DNA of 64,000 bases, from the NCBI RefSeq assembly GCF_000455345.1, contig NZ_HG315690.1:650815-714814 (forward strand). The letters run 5' to 3'. Both the position numbers and the translations under genes were made by a program. This document shows, one piece after another, positions 1-9,121 of the stretch. The notes under the pieces were generated by a model. The model did no database searches and was not told the DNA's origin. It saw only the letters and a list, made by a program, of their open reading frames with translations. The DNA is from Halopiger goleimassiliensis. Lineage in GTDB: Archaea; Halobacteriota; Halobacteria; Halobacteriales; Natrialbaceae. Position 1 is the first letter of the stretch, and each line of letters starts with the position of its first letter.

Positions 1-245
1 ACGGCAAGTTGGCGATCCACCCGGCGCAGGTCGAGCCGATCAACGAGGCGTTCACGCCGTCGGCCGAGGATCGCGAGTGGGCCAGCCGCGTCCTCGCTGC
101 GAAACGCGAGGCCGACGCCGCCGACCGGGGCGTGTTCGAGGTCGACGGCGAGATGATCGACGCGCCGTTGATCGCCCGCGCCGAGCGGATCCGCCGCCGG
201 GCCGAGGCCGCCGGCGTGTGGACGAACGCCCAGTATAATGAGTAG
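1..245 (+). CDS. CoA-ester lyase of the HpcH/HpaI (CitE-like) family, C-terminal end only
   Basis: Only the last 80 residues are in the window; the frame opens at base 3 and the gene starts upstream. The peptide GKLAIHPAQVEPINEAF followed by a helix-rich tail is the typical C-terminus of CitE-like lyases (beta-methylmalyl-CoA/malyl-CoA lyase, citramalyl-CoA lyase), which cleave CoA-thioesters of hydroxy acids in the cytoplasm. The catalytic TIM-barrel residues are outside the window, so the exact substrate cannot be told. The downstream co-directional neighbour is glutamate dehydrogenase, 83 bases away. In haloarchaea with the methylaspartate cycle a lyase of this type works in acetyl-CoA assimilation alongside glutamate metabolism, so beta-methylmalyl-CoA lyase is a reasonable inference. 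Family call firm, substrate call weak. Confidence 0.85.
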   Translation, partial: GKLAIHPAQVEPINEAFTPSAEDREWASRVLAAKREADAADRGVFEVDGEMIDAPLIARAERIRRRAEAAGVWTNAQYNE

Positions 246-328
246 TCAATGTCTCCTAGGTCTATAGATATCCGTACCCATGGTAGATATTCGCTACGCT
301 TATCCTTGGGGTGGGTAAAGAGGCAAGT

Positions 329-1585
329 ATGGCCGAGGAAGTGAACCCGTTCGACAGTTTGCAGTCCCAGATCGACGAGGCTGCGGCCCACCTCGACGTC
401 CCCGACGACGTCATCGAGCGACTGAAACACCCCGAGCGCGTCCTCGAGACGAACCTCACCGTCGAACTCGACGACGGCTCCCTCGAGCGATTCACGGCGT
501 TCCGCGCGCAGTTCAACGGCGACCGCGGACCCTACAAGGGCGGCATTCGCTACCACCCGCAGGTGAGCCGCGACGAAGTGAAGGCGCTGTCCGGGTGGAT
601 GACTTACAAGACGGCGATCGTCGACGTCCCCCTCGGCGGCGGAAAAGGCGGGATCGTCGTCGATCCCGCCGACTACTCCACGGCGGAACTCGAGCGACTG
701 ACCCGGGCGTTCGCGAAGGAACTCCGGCCCATGATCGGCGAAGACCGGGACATCCCCGCACCCGACGTGAACACGGGCCAGCGGGAGATGAACTGGATCA
801 AAGACACCTACGAGACGCTCGAGAACACCACCGAACCGGGCGTCATCACGGGCAAGAACCTCGCCAGCGGCGGCAGCGAGGGACGCGTCGAGGCGACCGG
901 CCGCTCGACCGTCATCGCAGCCCGCGAGGCGTTCGACTACCTCGACAAGGACCTCGAAGGGGCGACCGTCGCGGTCCAGGGCTACGGCAACGCCGGCTGG
1001 ATCGCCGCGAAACTGATCGACGAGATGGGCGCGACCGTCGTCGCCGCCAGCGACTCCTCGGGCGGCATCTACGACCCCGACGGCTTCGATCCCGTCGCCG
1101 CGAAAGAGCACAAGAACGAGACCGGCAGCGTCGTCGGCTTCGAAGGCAGCGAGGAGGAGATCACTAACGAGGACGTGCTGACGATGGACGTCGACCTCCT
1201 CATCCCGGCCGCGCTCGAGAACGCCATCGACGCCGACCTCGCCGAGCAGGTCGAGGCCGACGTCATCTCCGAAGCGGCGAACGGGCCGCTGACCCCCGCC
1301 GCCGACGAGGTCCTCGAGGAGAAGGACGTCTTCGTGATTCCGGACATCCTCGCGAACGCCGGCGGCGTCACCGTCTCGTACTTCGAGTGGGTTCAAAATC
1401 GCAACCGCTTCTACTGGAGCGAACGGAAGGTCAACGAGGAACTCGAGAGCCACATCGTCGACGGCTTCGACGCCCTCGTCGGGACGCTCGAAGAACACGA
1501 CCTCGAGAACCCTCGGACCGCCGCCTACGTGGTTGCGATCCAGCGCGTCGCTGACGCCTTCGAGGAAGCCGGAACCTTCCCCTGA
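329..1585 (+). CDS. gdhB: Glutamate dehydrogenase (Glu/Leu/Phe/Val dehydrogenase family)
   Basis: A 418-residue cytoplasmic enzyme interconverting glutamate and 2-oxoglutarate plus ammonia with NAD(P). Visible motifs: GGIRYHPQV substrate region, PLGGGKGGI with the catalytic lysine region, PAPDVNTG, and the Rossmann motif GYGNAG near residue 215. Length fits the hexameric family (about 415-430). The open frame extends to a GTG at 311, but the ATG at 329 gives the normal N-terminus ([12 protein letters not shown]), so I start there. It follows the CoA-ester lyase gene on the same strand; the two may belong to a methylaspartate-cycle neighbourhood in which glutamate is an intermediate. Haloarchaea usually have several paralogues, so the symbol is approximate and cofactor preference cannot be read from the sequence. 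Confidence 0.93.
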   Translation: MAEEVNPFDSLQSQIDEAAAHLDVPDDVIERLKHPERVLETNLTVELDDGSLERFTAFRAQFNGDRGPYKGGIRYHPQVSRDEVKALSGWMTYKTAIVDVPLGGGKGGIVVDPADYSTAELERLTRAFAKELRPMIGEDRDIPAPDVNTGQREMNWIKDTYETLENTTEPGVITGKNLASGGSEGRVEATGRSTVIAAREAFDYLDKDLEGATVAVQGYGNAGWIAAKLIDEMGATVVAASDSSGGIYDPDGFDPVAAKEHKNETGSVVGFEGSEEEITNEDVLTMDVDLLIPAALENAIDADLAEQVEADVISEAANGPLTPAADEVLEEKDVFVIPDILANAGGVTVSYFEWVQNRNRFYWSERKVNEELESHIVDGFDALVGTLEEHDLENPRTAAYVVAIQRVADAFEEAGTFP

Positions 1586-1873
1586 CCGGCCGCTCCCGTA
1601 TTTTCGAACCGGTTCGCGCCGTCACGACGGTTGGATGCCGCGCCGCGACCAGTGGGCCGCTGCCGATCCAAGAGCGGAGTATTCTCGGCCCATTGTTATT
1701 AGTAACTTGTCAATATATTTGTTGTAGAAGCTACCATTGTCGGTGGTAGGGTGAGAAACCCCCTCGTTCGAGAGGTCAGTACGGCGGATAGTGTTTCGAT
1801 TCGATATTAGAACGCTGTCAGACGATTCAGAATCCAACAAACACTTATGAACTGACGTCCGATTGGTTCCCTA
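1586..1873. other. Intergenic region with promoter of the lipoprotein gene
   Basis: About 290 bases without a convincing gene. The right end holds a TATA-like ACTTAT near 1842-1848, about 28 bases before the ATG at 1874. An AT-rich stretch with TATTGTTATTAGTAAC lies near 1692-1710. Nothing else was recognised. Confidence 0.5.
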
Positions 1874-2734
1874 ATGAAACGACGAACAATGTTGGGTGGA
1901 CTCGGTGCGGTCGGACTCGCCGGCGTCGCCGGCTGTCTCGGTGCCCTCGGACTCGATAAACACGAATCGACGCCAGGTGGGGTCGATCCGGGCGTGCTCG
2001 AGGAGACCGGCTACGAACGGTCCGGCGTCGAGGAACTCGCCATCGAAGAGACGTTCGAACTCGGGCCGTACTCGGAGGAAATCGTCGTTCGGAACTACCT
2101 GACCGAGTACGACAAGTCGGTCGGCCTCGAGCCGGTGGCCGACCAGCGGGCAGCCGTCTTCGTCGTCCTGACGACTCCGAAGGTCGACGTCCTCGGGCAG
2201 AACTTCAACCCGGTCGAGGAGATGGACGCGGCGGAACTCGTCGAACTGGTCGCCTCGAACTACGACGACATGGGGAACGTCAGTTCGGACGGCGAGGAGA
2301 CGATCACCATCCTCGGCCAGGAGACGACTCGCGCCCAATTCACGGCGGAGGCCTCCTTCTCGGGGACGAACGTCGACGTTCACCTCCACGTCAGCGAGGC
2401 GGTCGAAACCGAGGACGACCTCGTCGTCACCATCGGGGTCTACCCCGAGGAACTCGCCTTCCGGGAGGAAGAACACGTCCGCCAACTGATGGGCGGCGTG
2501 ACCCCCGACCTCGAGGGCGAAGCCGCCGACGGCGATGCTGGTGGCGACGGGAGCGACGAGTCAGCCGACGACGGCACAGCCGACGACTCGGATGCCGAAA
2601 ACGGGGACAGTGACGCATCAGACGACGGTGACGACGGATCCGACAGCGACGGCACCGACGAAGGAACCGAGGGCGGCGATAGCGACGACGGCGACGACGA
2701 GGAGTCGGACGGCCTGCTCGGAATCGAAGTCTGA
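1874..2734 (+). CDS. Tat-exported lipoprotein, haloarchaeal family resembling DUF6517
   Basis: A 286-residue protein beginning MKRRTMLGGLGAVGLAGVAGC: a twin-arginine signal, hydrophobic core and lipobox (VAGC, Cys at residue 21), so it is probably exported folded by Tat and anchored by a lipid on the outer face of the membrane. The middle (residues 30-215) is an uncharacterised globular domain that I associate with DUF6517 (family number from memory). Residues 220-286 are a low-complexity Asp/Gly/Ser/Glu tail, likely disordered and stretched away from the membrane in high salt. No catalytic motif is visible. It stands alone between glutamate dehydrogenase and a convergent acyl-CoA dehydrogenase gene and has its own TATA-like box. 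Function unknown. Confidence 0.85.
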   Translation: MKRRTMLGGLGAVGLAGVAGCLGALGLDKHESTPGGVDPGVLEETGYERSGVEELAIEETFELGPYSEEIVVRNYLTEYDKSVGLEPVADQRAAVFVVLTTPKVDVLGQNFNPVEEMDAAELVELVASNYDDMGNVSSDGEETITILGQETTRAQFTAEASFSGTNVDVHLHVSEAVETEDDLVVTIGVYPEELAFREEEHVRQLMGGVTPDLEGEAADGDAGGDGSDESADDGTADDSDAENGDSDASDDGDDGSDSDGTDEGTEGGDSDDGDDEESDGLLGIEV

Positions 2735-2780
2735 GATCGGTCGACGAAGCGTCGGTCTTCAGCCGTCCACGGTCGCGCGA

Positions 2781-3923
2781 TCAAAGGCCGAGTTCCCGAC
2801 CGATGACCATGTGCTGGATCTCGCTCGTTCCTTCGCCGATCTCCATCAGTTTGGCGTCCCGGTAGAACCGCTGGGGGGCGAAATCCGTCGTGTAGCCGTA
2901 GCCGCCCAGCACCTGCACCGCGTCCTCGGCGACCTCGCGGGCCGATTCGCTGGCCTCGAGTTTCGCCAGGGCCGACTCGCGGGTGACCGGTTCGCCGGCG
3001 TCGTACGTGCGGGCGGCCCGGTAGGTCAACAGCCGGGAGCGTTCGACCTTCCGGTGCATGTCGACGATCGTATCCCGGACGGCGTCGAACTCGCAGATCG
3101 GCTGGCCGAACTGCTCGCGCTCCTGGCTGTAGGCCTTGGCGTGGTCGTAGGCACCCTGGGCGAGCCCCGTCGAGAGTGCGGCGATGGAGATTCGCCCGCC
3201 GTCGAGCGTCTTCTTCGTCTGCTCCCAGCCGTCGCCTTCCTCGCCGAGCAGGCGATCCTCGGGCAGTCGAACGTCGTCGAACCGGATCTCGCAGGTCGGC
3301 GAGGCGTTTAGCCCCATCTTCTCCCAGACCGTCGTCACCTCGAAGCCGTCGTCCGCCTGGGGATCGACGATGAACGTGGAGATGCCGTCGTAACCCGCGT
3401 CGGGGTCGGTGACGGCCTTGACCAGGATCGAACCGGCCTCGCTCGCGTTCGTGATGAACTGTTTGGTGCCGTCGAGCACCCACTCGTCGCCGTCTTTCGT
3501 CGCGGACGTGTCCATATCGGACGCGTCGGAGCCGCTCTCGGGCTCGGTCAGCGCCCAGCCGCCCAGGTACTCGCCTTCGGCCAGCGGCCGCAGCCAGCGT
3601 TCTTTCTGGGCCTCCGTACCGAACCGTTCGATCGGCTTCGAGGCCAGCGACGTGTGTGCGACGTACGAGAGCCCGATCGATCCCGAGACGCGACCGAGTT
3701 CCTCCGCGACGAGCGCGTACATGAGCGTGTCCCCGCCGAGGCCGCCGTACTCCTCCGCGATCGGCACGCCCATCACATCCAGCTCGGCGAGTTGGTCGAA
3801 GATCTCCGCGGGGAATCGGTGCTCGTCCTCGATCTCCTGGGCGATCGGCTCGATCTCGGCCTCGCAGAAGTCCCTGACCGTCTCCCGGATCATCCGGTGT
3901 TCGTCGGGTACGGCGAAGTCCAT
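2781..3923 (-). CDS. Acyl-CoA dehydrogenase
   Basis: A 380-residue FAD enzyme introducing a trans-2 double bond into acyl-CoA, in fatty-acid or branched-chain amino-acid breakdown. Family marks: N-terminal helical domain (MDFAVPDEHRMIRE), the FAD-binding segment around YLGGWALTEPESGSDA, and the C-terminal stretch EDAVQVLGGYGYTTDF then YRDAKLMEIGEGTSEI, which carries the conserved EGTSEIQ. Length is exactly that of short/medium-chain members. The open frame runs upstream to 4208 but the extra residues are low-complexity antisense of the next gene; CAT at 3921-3923 has a TATA-like GTTTATTC at 3946-3953, 26 bases upstream, which fixes the start. Electrons would pass to ETF. Chain-length preference cannot be judged. 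Confidence 0.93.
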   Translation of the reverse strand: MDFAVPDEHRMIRETVRDFCEAEIEPIAQEIEDEHRFPAEIFDQLAELDVMGVPIAEEYGGLGGDTLMYALVAEELGRVSGSIGLSYVAHTSLASKPIERFGTEAQKERWLRPLAEGEYLGGWALTEPESGSDASDMDTSATKDGDEWVLDGTKQFITNASEAGSILVKAVTDPDAGYDGISTFIVDPQADDGFEVTTVWEKMGLNASPTCEIRFDDVRLPEDRLLGEEGDGWEQTKKTLDGGRISIAALSTGLAQGAYDHAKAYSQEREQFGQPICEFDAVRDTIVDMHRKVERSRLLTYRAARTYDAGEPVTRESALAKLEASESAREVAEDAVQVLGGYGYTTDFAPQRFYRDAKLMEIGEGTSEIQHMVIGRELGL

Positions 3924-3990
3924 ACGCAATACTTGCCGGCATGATGAATAAACGCACCGCCGATCGGGCGACTCTGCAAGACCCGGGGCG

Positions 3991-5208
3991 CTACCAGCCC
4001 CTGCCGGAATCGGATTCGTCGTCCTCGGTGTCGGTTTCGGAGTCGCCCGCTTCCCGGTCGGCGTTTCGGGCGTCGTCCTCCCAGCGGCCGTCGTCCCAGT
4101 CGTTCGAGGAGCCCCAGCCGGCCCCGGACTGATCGTCGTCCCGTCGGCCCTCCGTCGATTCGTCACCGGGCGATCCGCGCTGCTCCCAGCCGCTATTCGG
4201 TCCGTCACGGGGCTCGTATCGGGGACTGGCCGACCGGCCGTTTCGCGCCCGCACGGCCGCTCGCTGGTCCGGCACGAGGTCGAGATCGGGGTTCGTATCG
4301 CCGAGAACCAACAGCGCGTAGTACTGGAAGTACGTCCGGACCGGCATCTGGACCAGCGCGACGACTAACAGCGCAAGGACGATCGCCAGCATCCCGAGAG
4401 GGAGCATGAGGACCAGTCCGAGCTGTCCGAGCGGCCACAGCAGCAAGAAGAGGATCACGAACGGAATCGCCAAGACGATGAGACCGACGGCAATGAGGAA
4501 GGCGACCCCGATGTTGATCACCAACTGGAGGATCCAGACCAGTACGAGGTAGACGGCGTACTCCACCCAGTTCGCCCGGAGCGTCGGCCAGAACCGCCGC
4601 CAGCCCCCCAGCACCGACCGGGACTCGAGCAGCATGATGGGGGCGACGAACTCGGAGGTAAACCGCATCAGGAGTGCGAACGCGAGAGCGATCGGGACGC
4701 CGACGGCCGCGATAGTCAGGAGCGTCCCGGCCGCCGCACGGAGGCTCGGGGCCGTCCAGATCGTATACAGCATCGGAATCCCGACGAGCGAGCCGACCAC
4801 GAGCAAGCCGGCGAGACGGAACAGGAACAGCCGGATGCCACGTCCCAGATTCTCCCTGGCGTACCGACGAATCCGGACCTCTTCGGAGCGCAGCGACTCG
4901 ACGAAGACGAACTCCATGATCGCAGCCACCAGTCGGAAGGCCAGCCAGAGGACGATCCCGATTGCGGCGACAACGAGCAGGAACGGGAGGACGTTTTCGA
5001 TGAGTTCCTCCACCTCGGGCGTCGGCGCTGGGACGGGCTCGTCGGGACCAGCGTAGATAGTCGGATCGGAGACGGCGACTCCGCCGAAGCCGAAGCCGCC
5101 GACGAACAGGACGACGACGGTGAGCTTGAGCCATCGGCGTAATCGGAACGGTAACAACAGCTCCCGCGTGACGTCGATCGCATCCCCGAGGTCGTCGACA
5201 GCGTCCAT
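3991..5208 (-). CDS. Multi-pass membrane protein, haloarchaeal family resembling DUF7544
   Basis: A 405-residue protein with about six hydrophobic segments between residues 25 and 300 and a polar, Asp/Ser/Arg-rich C-terminal tail of roughly 90 residues, probably cytoplasmic and disordered. The N-terminus MDAVDDLGDAIDVTREL, then FRLRRWLKLTVVVLF, is characteristic of an uncharacterised haloarchaeal family that I recall as DUF7544. I use the internal ATG (CAT at 5206-5208) rather than the longer frame to 5262, because the conserved N-terminus begins there. It lies 67 bases upstream of the acyl-CoA dehydrogenase gene on the same strand, so co-transcription is possible. The repeating membrane layout suggests a structural or transport-like role, but nothing identifies it. 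Confidence 0.78.
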   Translation of the reverse strand: MDAVDDLGDAIDVTRELLLPFRLRRWLKLTVVVLFVGGFGFGGVAVSDPTIYAGPDEPVPAPTPEVEELIENVLPFLLVVAAIGIVLWLAFRLVAAIMEFVFVESLRSEEVRIRRYARENLGRGIRLFLFRLAGLLVVGSLVGIPMLYTIWTAPSLRAAAGTLLTIAAVGVPIALAFALLMRFTSEFVAPIMLLESRSVLGGWRRFWPTLRANWVEYAVYLVLVWILQLVINIGVAFLIAVGLIVLAIPFVILFLLLWPLGQLGLVLMLPLGMLAIVLALLVVALVQMPVRTYFQYYALLVLGDTNPDLDLVPDQRAAVRARNGRSASPRYEPRDGPNSGWEQRGSPGDESTEGRRDDDQSGAGWGSSNDWDDGRWEDDARNADREAGDSETDTEDDESDSGRGW

Positions 5209-5478
5209 TGCTAACTCGTGATTCCGATGCGACGGTGAAAACGGTACTGCTATCGGAGCCACCGAACGTCAGTGCACATCTGCCCGCAGCGTAGAACTCG
5301 TTTCATACGGAGGCTGTACCGATCTACCGGCGCACCCGCCGCCCGGGTCGCGGATGCGCCAGCTTACAGTCCTCGTATCAGTTCTGCACACGCCGGCGGC
5401 GATCGACCGGGTACCTCGTCGTCTCGCGGCTCCGACATTTCGGGATGCATTTAACCCCCGCACCCCTGACTCGGACGT
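5209..5478. promoter_or_regulatory. Divergent intergenic region with one hairpin-repeat copy
   Basis: This 270-base divergent region separates the membrane-protein gene and the kinase gene. It contains copy 1 of the dispersed hairpin repeat (5305-5362). A TATA-like GCATTTAACC at 5447-5456 lies about 27 bases before the kinase ATG at 5479. No gene is apparent. Confidence 0.6.
5305..5362 (+). repeat. Dispersed hairpin repeat, copy 1
   Basis: Left arm CCGGCGCACCCGC (5327-5339), 10-base loop CGCCCGGGTC, right arm GCGGATGCGCCAG (5350-5362). The stem has two C-A mismatches. It is preceded by the family's conserved TGTACCGATCTA and, further out, ATACGGAG, both shared with copy 3. It lies between divergent genes. 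Confidence 0.85.
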
Positions 5479-6288
5479 ATGGATATCCGCCAGCTCGCAC
5501 GGGGGACCGTCGAGTGGGACCGCATCGAGCGCGTGATGCGGACGCTGGCGGACCACTACGACCGGGAGGTCGTTCGCGTCGAGTTCCTCGAGGCGAACAA
5601 CTGGCTGTCGACCCCCTGCGTCGTCGACGACGACCTGTTCGTCAAACTCGTCTCCAGGCAGAACACGCTCGTCCATACGCTGTTGACGACCGGCCGGAAC
5701 GTCGGCGCGGTCGCGGCCGGCACGGGACGGTTCTTCGACCGGTTCGACACGCCCCTGGAGATGGTCGAACACGAGTACGAGGCGACCCAGCGGATGCGCG
5801 AGATCGGTCTCAACGTGCCCAAACCCCTCGATGCCTTCGAGGCCAACGGTCTCGGGGTCCTCGTCATGGAGTATCTTCCCGAGTTTCGGACCCTCGAATC
5901 GGTCTCCGACGAGACGCTGGCACGGCTGGCACCGGAACTGTTCGAGATGCTCGCGACGCTGCACGACCACGACCTCGCCCACGGCGACATCAGAGCCGAG
6001 AACGTCCTCCTCTGTAACGACAGCCTCTATTTCATCGACGCGACCTGCGTGCACGAGGACCGCGTCTCGGAAACGACCGCGTACGATCTGGCCTGTGCGC
6101 TGGCCGTCCTCGAGCCGCGGATCGGTGCCCGGCAGGCCGTCGAGGCGGCGGCGTCGGTGTACGGGCCGGGGGAACTGCTCGCTGCACGGCGGTTCCTCGA
6201 GTTCGTCAGGCTGCGGCCCGACCACGAGTTCGACTCGACGCACCTTCGCAGCGAACTCGAGAAAGCGGCGGAACTCCATCGAACCTAG
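5479..6288 (+). CDS. RIO-type serine/threonine protein kinase-like protein
   Basis: A 269-residue kinase-fold protein. Visible elements: a lysine in the beta strand DDLFVKLVS (about residue 56), an alpha-C-like helix EHEYEATQRMREIG, the hinge VLVMEYLPEFRTL, the catalytic loop HGDIRAENVL (about residues 170-179), and the metal-binding Asp in YFIDATCV. A catalytic HGDI plus a short ID-x-x segment instead of DFG, and absence of a glycine-rich loop and large C-lobe, point to the RIO/Bud32 group rather than classical kinases. RIO proteins act as kinases or ATPases, for example in ribosome maturation or regulation. The start at 5479 is supported by a TATA-like box 27 bases upstream. The substrate is unknown; the neighbours give no clue. 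Confidence 0.82.
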   Translation: MDIRQLARGTVEWDRIERVMRTLADHYDREVVRVEFLEANNWLSTPCVVDDDLFVKLVSRQNTLVHTLLTTGRNVGAVAAGTGRFFDRFDTPLEMVEHEYEATQRMREIGLNVPKPLDAFEANGLGVLVMEYLPEFRTLESVSDETLARLAPELFEMLATLHDHDLAHGDIRAENVLLCNDSLYFIDATCVHEDRVSETTAYDLACALAVLEPRIGARQAVEAAASVYGPGELLAARRFLEFVRLRPDHEFDSTHLRSELEKAAELHRT

Positions 6289-6393
6289 GGGTAGCGGTCG
6301 AAACGCGAATGCGTCGCTCGTTCGGGCTGGGACGTCGGTATCGAGCGGATCGAAGGCCGGTCGCTTGTCGCTGGGGGTCGCGACAGGGCCGTA

Positions 6394-7803
6394 TCAGGCC
6401 CCCGTCGGCGAGGCTCGCGTGGAGCCGCTCGTCAGGTAGCTGACGACGATGATGAGCAGTCCACCGACCGGAGCCGCGACGATCACCGCGTCGAGTCCGT
6501 ACGGACTGGCGAGGACGGTATCCCAGGTGATCGCCAGGATGGCACCGACGATCATCCCCGTGAGACCGCCGATCTTGGTCAGTCGACCACGCATCAGGAA
6601 GATCGCGAGCAGCGGGGGTGTGATCGCGGCTCCGTAGGCCGTATAGGAGTACATCTGGACCTCGAGGATCGTCGGGAAGTACTGGCCGAGAACGAACGCG
6701 AAGACCCCGAGGACGACGACGAAGGCACGCGTCAACCAGAAGACTCGTTTGTCAGAGGCGGCCGGGTTGATGAAACCCTTGTAAAGATCCTGCGAGAGGT
6801 TCGTGCAAGCCGACAGGAGGTAGGAACTGCCAGTGGTGATGACAAACGCCGCGGCGGCGGCCAGGAGGACGCCGCCGACCCAGGTCGGAATCTCGGTCGT
6901 CGTCGCGATCAGCGCCATTCCCGGGTCGAGTTCGGGGAACATTGCTCGCGAGGCGAACGCGATAACGGGAACGAGCGTCATCGTCGCGACGACGCCGACG
7001 AACCACGCGACCAGTCCCGCGTCGGTTCCTTCGTCGCTTTTTCCGGCGATGATCCGCTGGTACATGTTCTGGTCGGCGAGGATCAACAGCAGCGGCGGCG
7101 CCCAGAGGGCGAAGAACTCGAGCGCGGAGAGGTCGCCGAGGACCGCGAGGTGACTCTCCGGCACGCTCGCAGTGATCCCCGACCAGCCGCCGGCCTCGAG
7201 GACGACGAACGGAACTGCGATGATGAGTCCGACCAGCATCAAGAGGGCACTGATCGCGTCCGTGTACGCGACCGACATCAGGCCACCCATCGCGGCCAGC
7301 ACGATGATAACGGCGGTTCCGATGAGCGTTCCCTGGGCCACCGGGATGCCAGTGGTGACGTTCAGTACGAATCCCAGGCCGATGAACTGGTAGGAGACGA
7401 TACCGACGTACGCGAACGCGATGACGAGCAGGCTGATGACCCGTCCTTCCTTCCCCAGTTCCGACTCGATCATCTCGGGGATCGTCAGTTTGTCGAAGCC
7501 TCTAATTCGAGGAGCGAGTGCCTTCAGAACGCCGATGCCGATGAGCGCAGCAGTGCCGAAGAGGATCGCCGGTAGCAGTCCGTTGTCGTATGCGACCGAG
7601 TTCGCGCCACCGGTCACCGTTCCGGATCCCATCCACGTCGCAAGCAGGGTCCCGGCGATGACCGCCGTGCCGAGACTCCGCCCGGCGACCATAAAGTCCT
7701 CCGCCGTCTCCGTTTTGCCGTACGCCCAGACGCCGACGCCGAGCATCACGATCAGATACGCGGCGACGATGTACAGTAACGTTATGTCGGGTTGTACCTC
7801 CAT
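6394..7803 (-). CDS. Sodium:solute symporter (SSS family)
   Basis: A 469-residue integral membrane protein with about 13 transmembrane segments, coupling solute import to sodium. The N-terminus (DITLLYIVAAYLIVMLGVG, then EDFMVAGRSLG and a GGANSVAYDNG loop) is typical of SSS transporters such as PutP and PanF. The open frame extends to 7989, but CAT at 7801-7803 lies 28 bases downstream of the TATA-like TATTTAAC at 7828-7835, so the transcript is nearly leaderless and starts here. It is divergent from the M24-fold hydrolase gene and close to proline dehydrogenase and aldehyde dehydrogenase genes, so import of proline, a proline peptide or another compatible solute is a reasonable inference. 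Substrate residues were not assessed. Confidence 0.92.
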   Translation of the reverse strand: MEVQPDITLLYIVAAYLIVMLGVGVWAYGKTETAEDFMVAGRSLGTAVIAGTLLATWMGSGTVTGGANSVAYDNGLLPAILFGTAALIGIGVLKALAPRIRGFDKLTIPEMIESELGKEGRVISLLVIAFAYVGIVSYQFIGLGFVLNVTTGIPVAQGTLIGTAVIIVLAAMGGLMSVAYTDAISALLMLVGLIIAVPFVVLEAGGWSGITASVPESHLAVLGDLSALEFFALWAPPLLLILADQNMYQRIIAGKSDEGTDAGLVAWFVGVVATMTLVPVIAFASRAMFPELDPGMALIATTTEIPTWVGGVLLAAAAAFVITTGSSYLLSACTNLSQDLYKGFINPAASDKRVFWLTRAFVVVLGVFAFVLGQYFPTILEVQMYSYTAYGAAITPPLLAIFLMRGRLTKIGGLTGMIVGAILAITWDTVLASPYGLDAVIVAAPVGGLLIIVVSYLTSGSTRASPTGA

Positions 7804-7945
7804 GTGGTGCGTGTACAATACTCGGTAGTTAAATACCCTCCCGACCGATTGTTTCTGTAATGTGGTGACAAATACCAAATATGATGGGTGAGGCGACCAT
7901 CGGTCGGTCCCGGTTTTAATATCGATAGTCGACTGGTGGCGCGTG
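7804..7945. promoter_or_regulatory. Divergent promoter region, symporter and M24-fold hydrolase
   Basis: The leftward TATA-like TATTTAAC is at 7828-7835. The rightward TTTTAATA is near 7914-7921, about 28 bases before the ATG at 7946. Sharing one short region suggests coordinated expression. Confidence 0.65.
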
Positions 7946-9121
7946 ATGACGAACCTCACGATCGGCGAATCGGAACACCGTGATCGCACGCGAACCCTGC
8001 TCGAGCGCGCCAGCGAGGACGGTTACGACGGCGTCGTCCTCTTCGGCGCGTTGAACATCCACTACGTGAGCGGGATGTATCACCTTCCGACCGAGCGCCC
8101 GGTCGCGCTCGGCGTCACCGACGATCGAATCGACGCCGTCGTCCCCCGACTCGAGCAGGAACACGCCTCCCGCGACGACTTCCTGATCGACGAGGTGACG
8201 ACCTACTTCGAGTATCCGCAGGGGGAGCCGATGGAGCGGGTCGCGGAGATGTGCGACCGACTCGGGATCGCGGACGGGTCGATCGCCGTCGACGCCGACG
8301 GGAGTCCGCCTCGTAACGGGTACACTGGGCCGGCGCTCTCGGCGCTCGTCTCCGCAGACGTCGGCGTCGAGGACTACGTCACCGACATGCGGGAGACGAA
8401 AAGCGACGCCGAGATCGACCTCATCCGGGAGGCAAGCGTCTGGGCAAACCTCGGTCACCGGCTCCTCCAGGAGCGAATCGAGGTCGGTCGCCGACCGATC
8501 GAGGTCCGGGCGGAAGTCGAGGCCGAGGCCGTCAAGACGATGCTCGACGCGCTCGGCGACCGCTTCGAGATGCGCTCGTGGGCGAATCCGATGCAGTGTC
8601 TGTTCACGACCGGGGAGGTGACCGAACTCCCCCACAGCATGGACCAGACGACCCGGATCGAACGCGGGGACAACGTCGTCACCATCGTCAAGCCGAACGT
8701 CGGCGGCTACACGACCGAACTCGAGCGGACGATGTTCGTCGGCGAGGTCTCCGACGCGCAGCGAGATTACTTCGAGATCATGAGGGAATCACAGGAGATC
8801 GCGATCGAAACCATCGGGCCGGGCGTCGAGTACGCCGCCGTCGAGGAGGCCGTCGTCGACTACTTCGAGGAACAGGGCGTCGCGGAGTACACGCAACACC
8901 ACGTCGGCCACAACATCGGCATGGAGGGCCACGAGCGGCCGTTCCTCGACGTCGATCAGGAGGGAGAGATCCGCCCAGGCGAACTGTTCACCGTCGAACC
9001 GGGGTTCTACGTTCCCGACGTAGGTGGGTTCCGACACTCCGATACGGTGGTGGTGACCGACGAGGGCACGGAGACGCTCACGTATTATCCCCGTGACCTC
9101 GAGAGCCTGATCGTTCGATAG
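7946..9121 (+). CDS. M24-fold hydrolase, creatinase-like, lacking the metal ligands
   Basis: A 391-residue pita-bread-fold protein: creatinase-type N-terminal domain (residues 1-150) and M24 catalytic domain. Automated annotation would probably say Xaa-Pro peptidase, but the metal site is missing. Aligning on GGYTTELERT, the first Asp ligand is Ile, the second is Glu, and the C-terminal RIED Glu is Ser in GFRHSDT. The His of GHNIGMEGH and the Glu of TVEPG remain. The ELERT motif and the upstream LPHSMD histidine match creatinase, which hydrolyses creatine without metal. I infer a metal-independent C-N hydrolase of unknown substrate (creatine, ectoine-type solute or proline derivative). It is divergent from a sodium symporter. 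ATG 7946 is preferred to the GTG at 7943. Confidence 0.82.
   Translation: MTNLTIGESEHRDRTRTLLERASEDGYDGVVLFGALNIHYVSGMYHLPTERPVALGVTDDRIDAVVPRLEQEHASRDDFLIDEVTTYFEYPQGEPMERVAEMCDRLGIADGSIAVDADGSPPRNGYTGPALSALVSADVGVEDYVTDMRETKSDAEIDLIREASVWANLGHRLLQERIEVGRRPIEVRAEVEAEAVKTMLDALGDRFEMRSWANPMQCLFTTGEVTELPHSMDQTTRIERGDNVVTIVKPNVGGYTTELERTMFVGEVSDAQRDYFEIMRESQEIAIETIGPGVEYAAVEEAVVDYFEEQGVAEYTQHHVGHNIGMEGHERPFLDVDQEGEIRPGELFTVEPGFYVPDVGGFRHSDTVVVTDEGTETLTYYPRDLESLIVR

Noticed and set aside
1692-1710. TTGTTATTAGTAAC as an operator
   Set aside because: Short, imperfect and not near a start codon or TATA box.
1622-1840. Open frame on the minus strand in the gap after glutamate dehydrogenase
   Set aside because: Composition unlike haloarchaeal proteins, no family pattern, and it crosses the lipoprotein promoter.
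2440-3957. Long 505-residue frame on the minus strand
   Set aside because: It is an arginine-rich shadow of the acyl-CoA dehydrogenase gene in a different frame, as are most long frames opposite GC-rich genes here.
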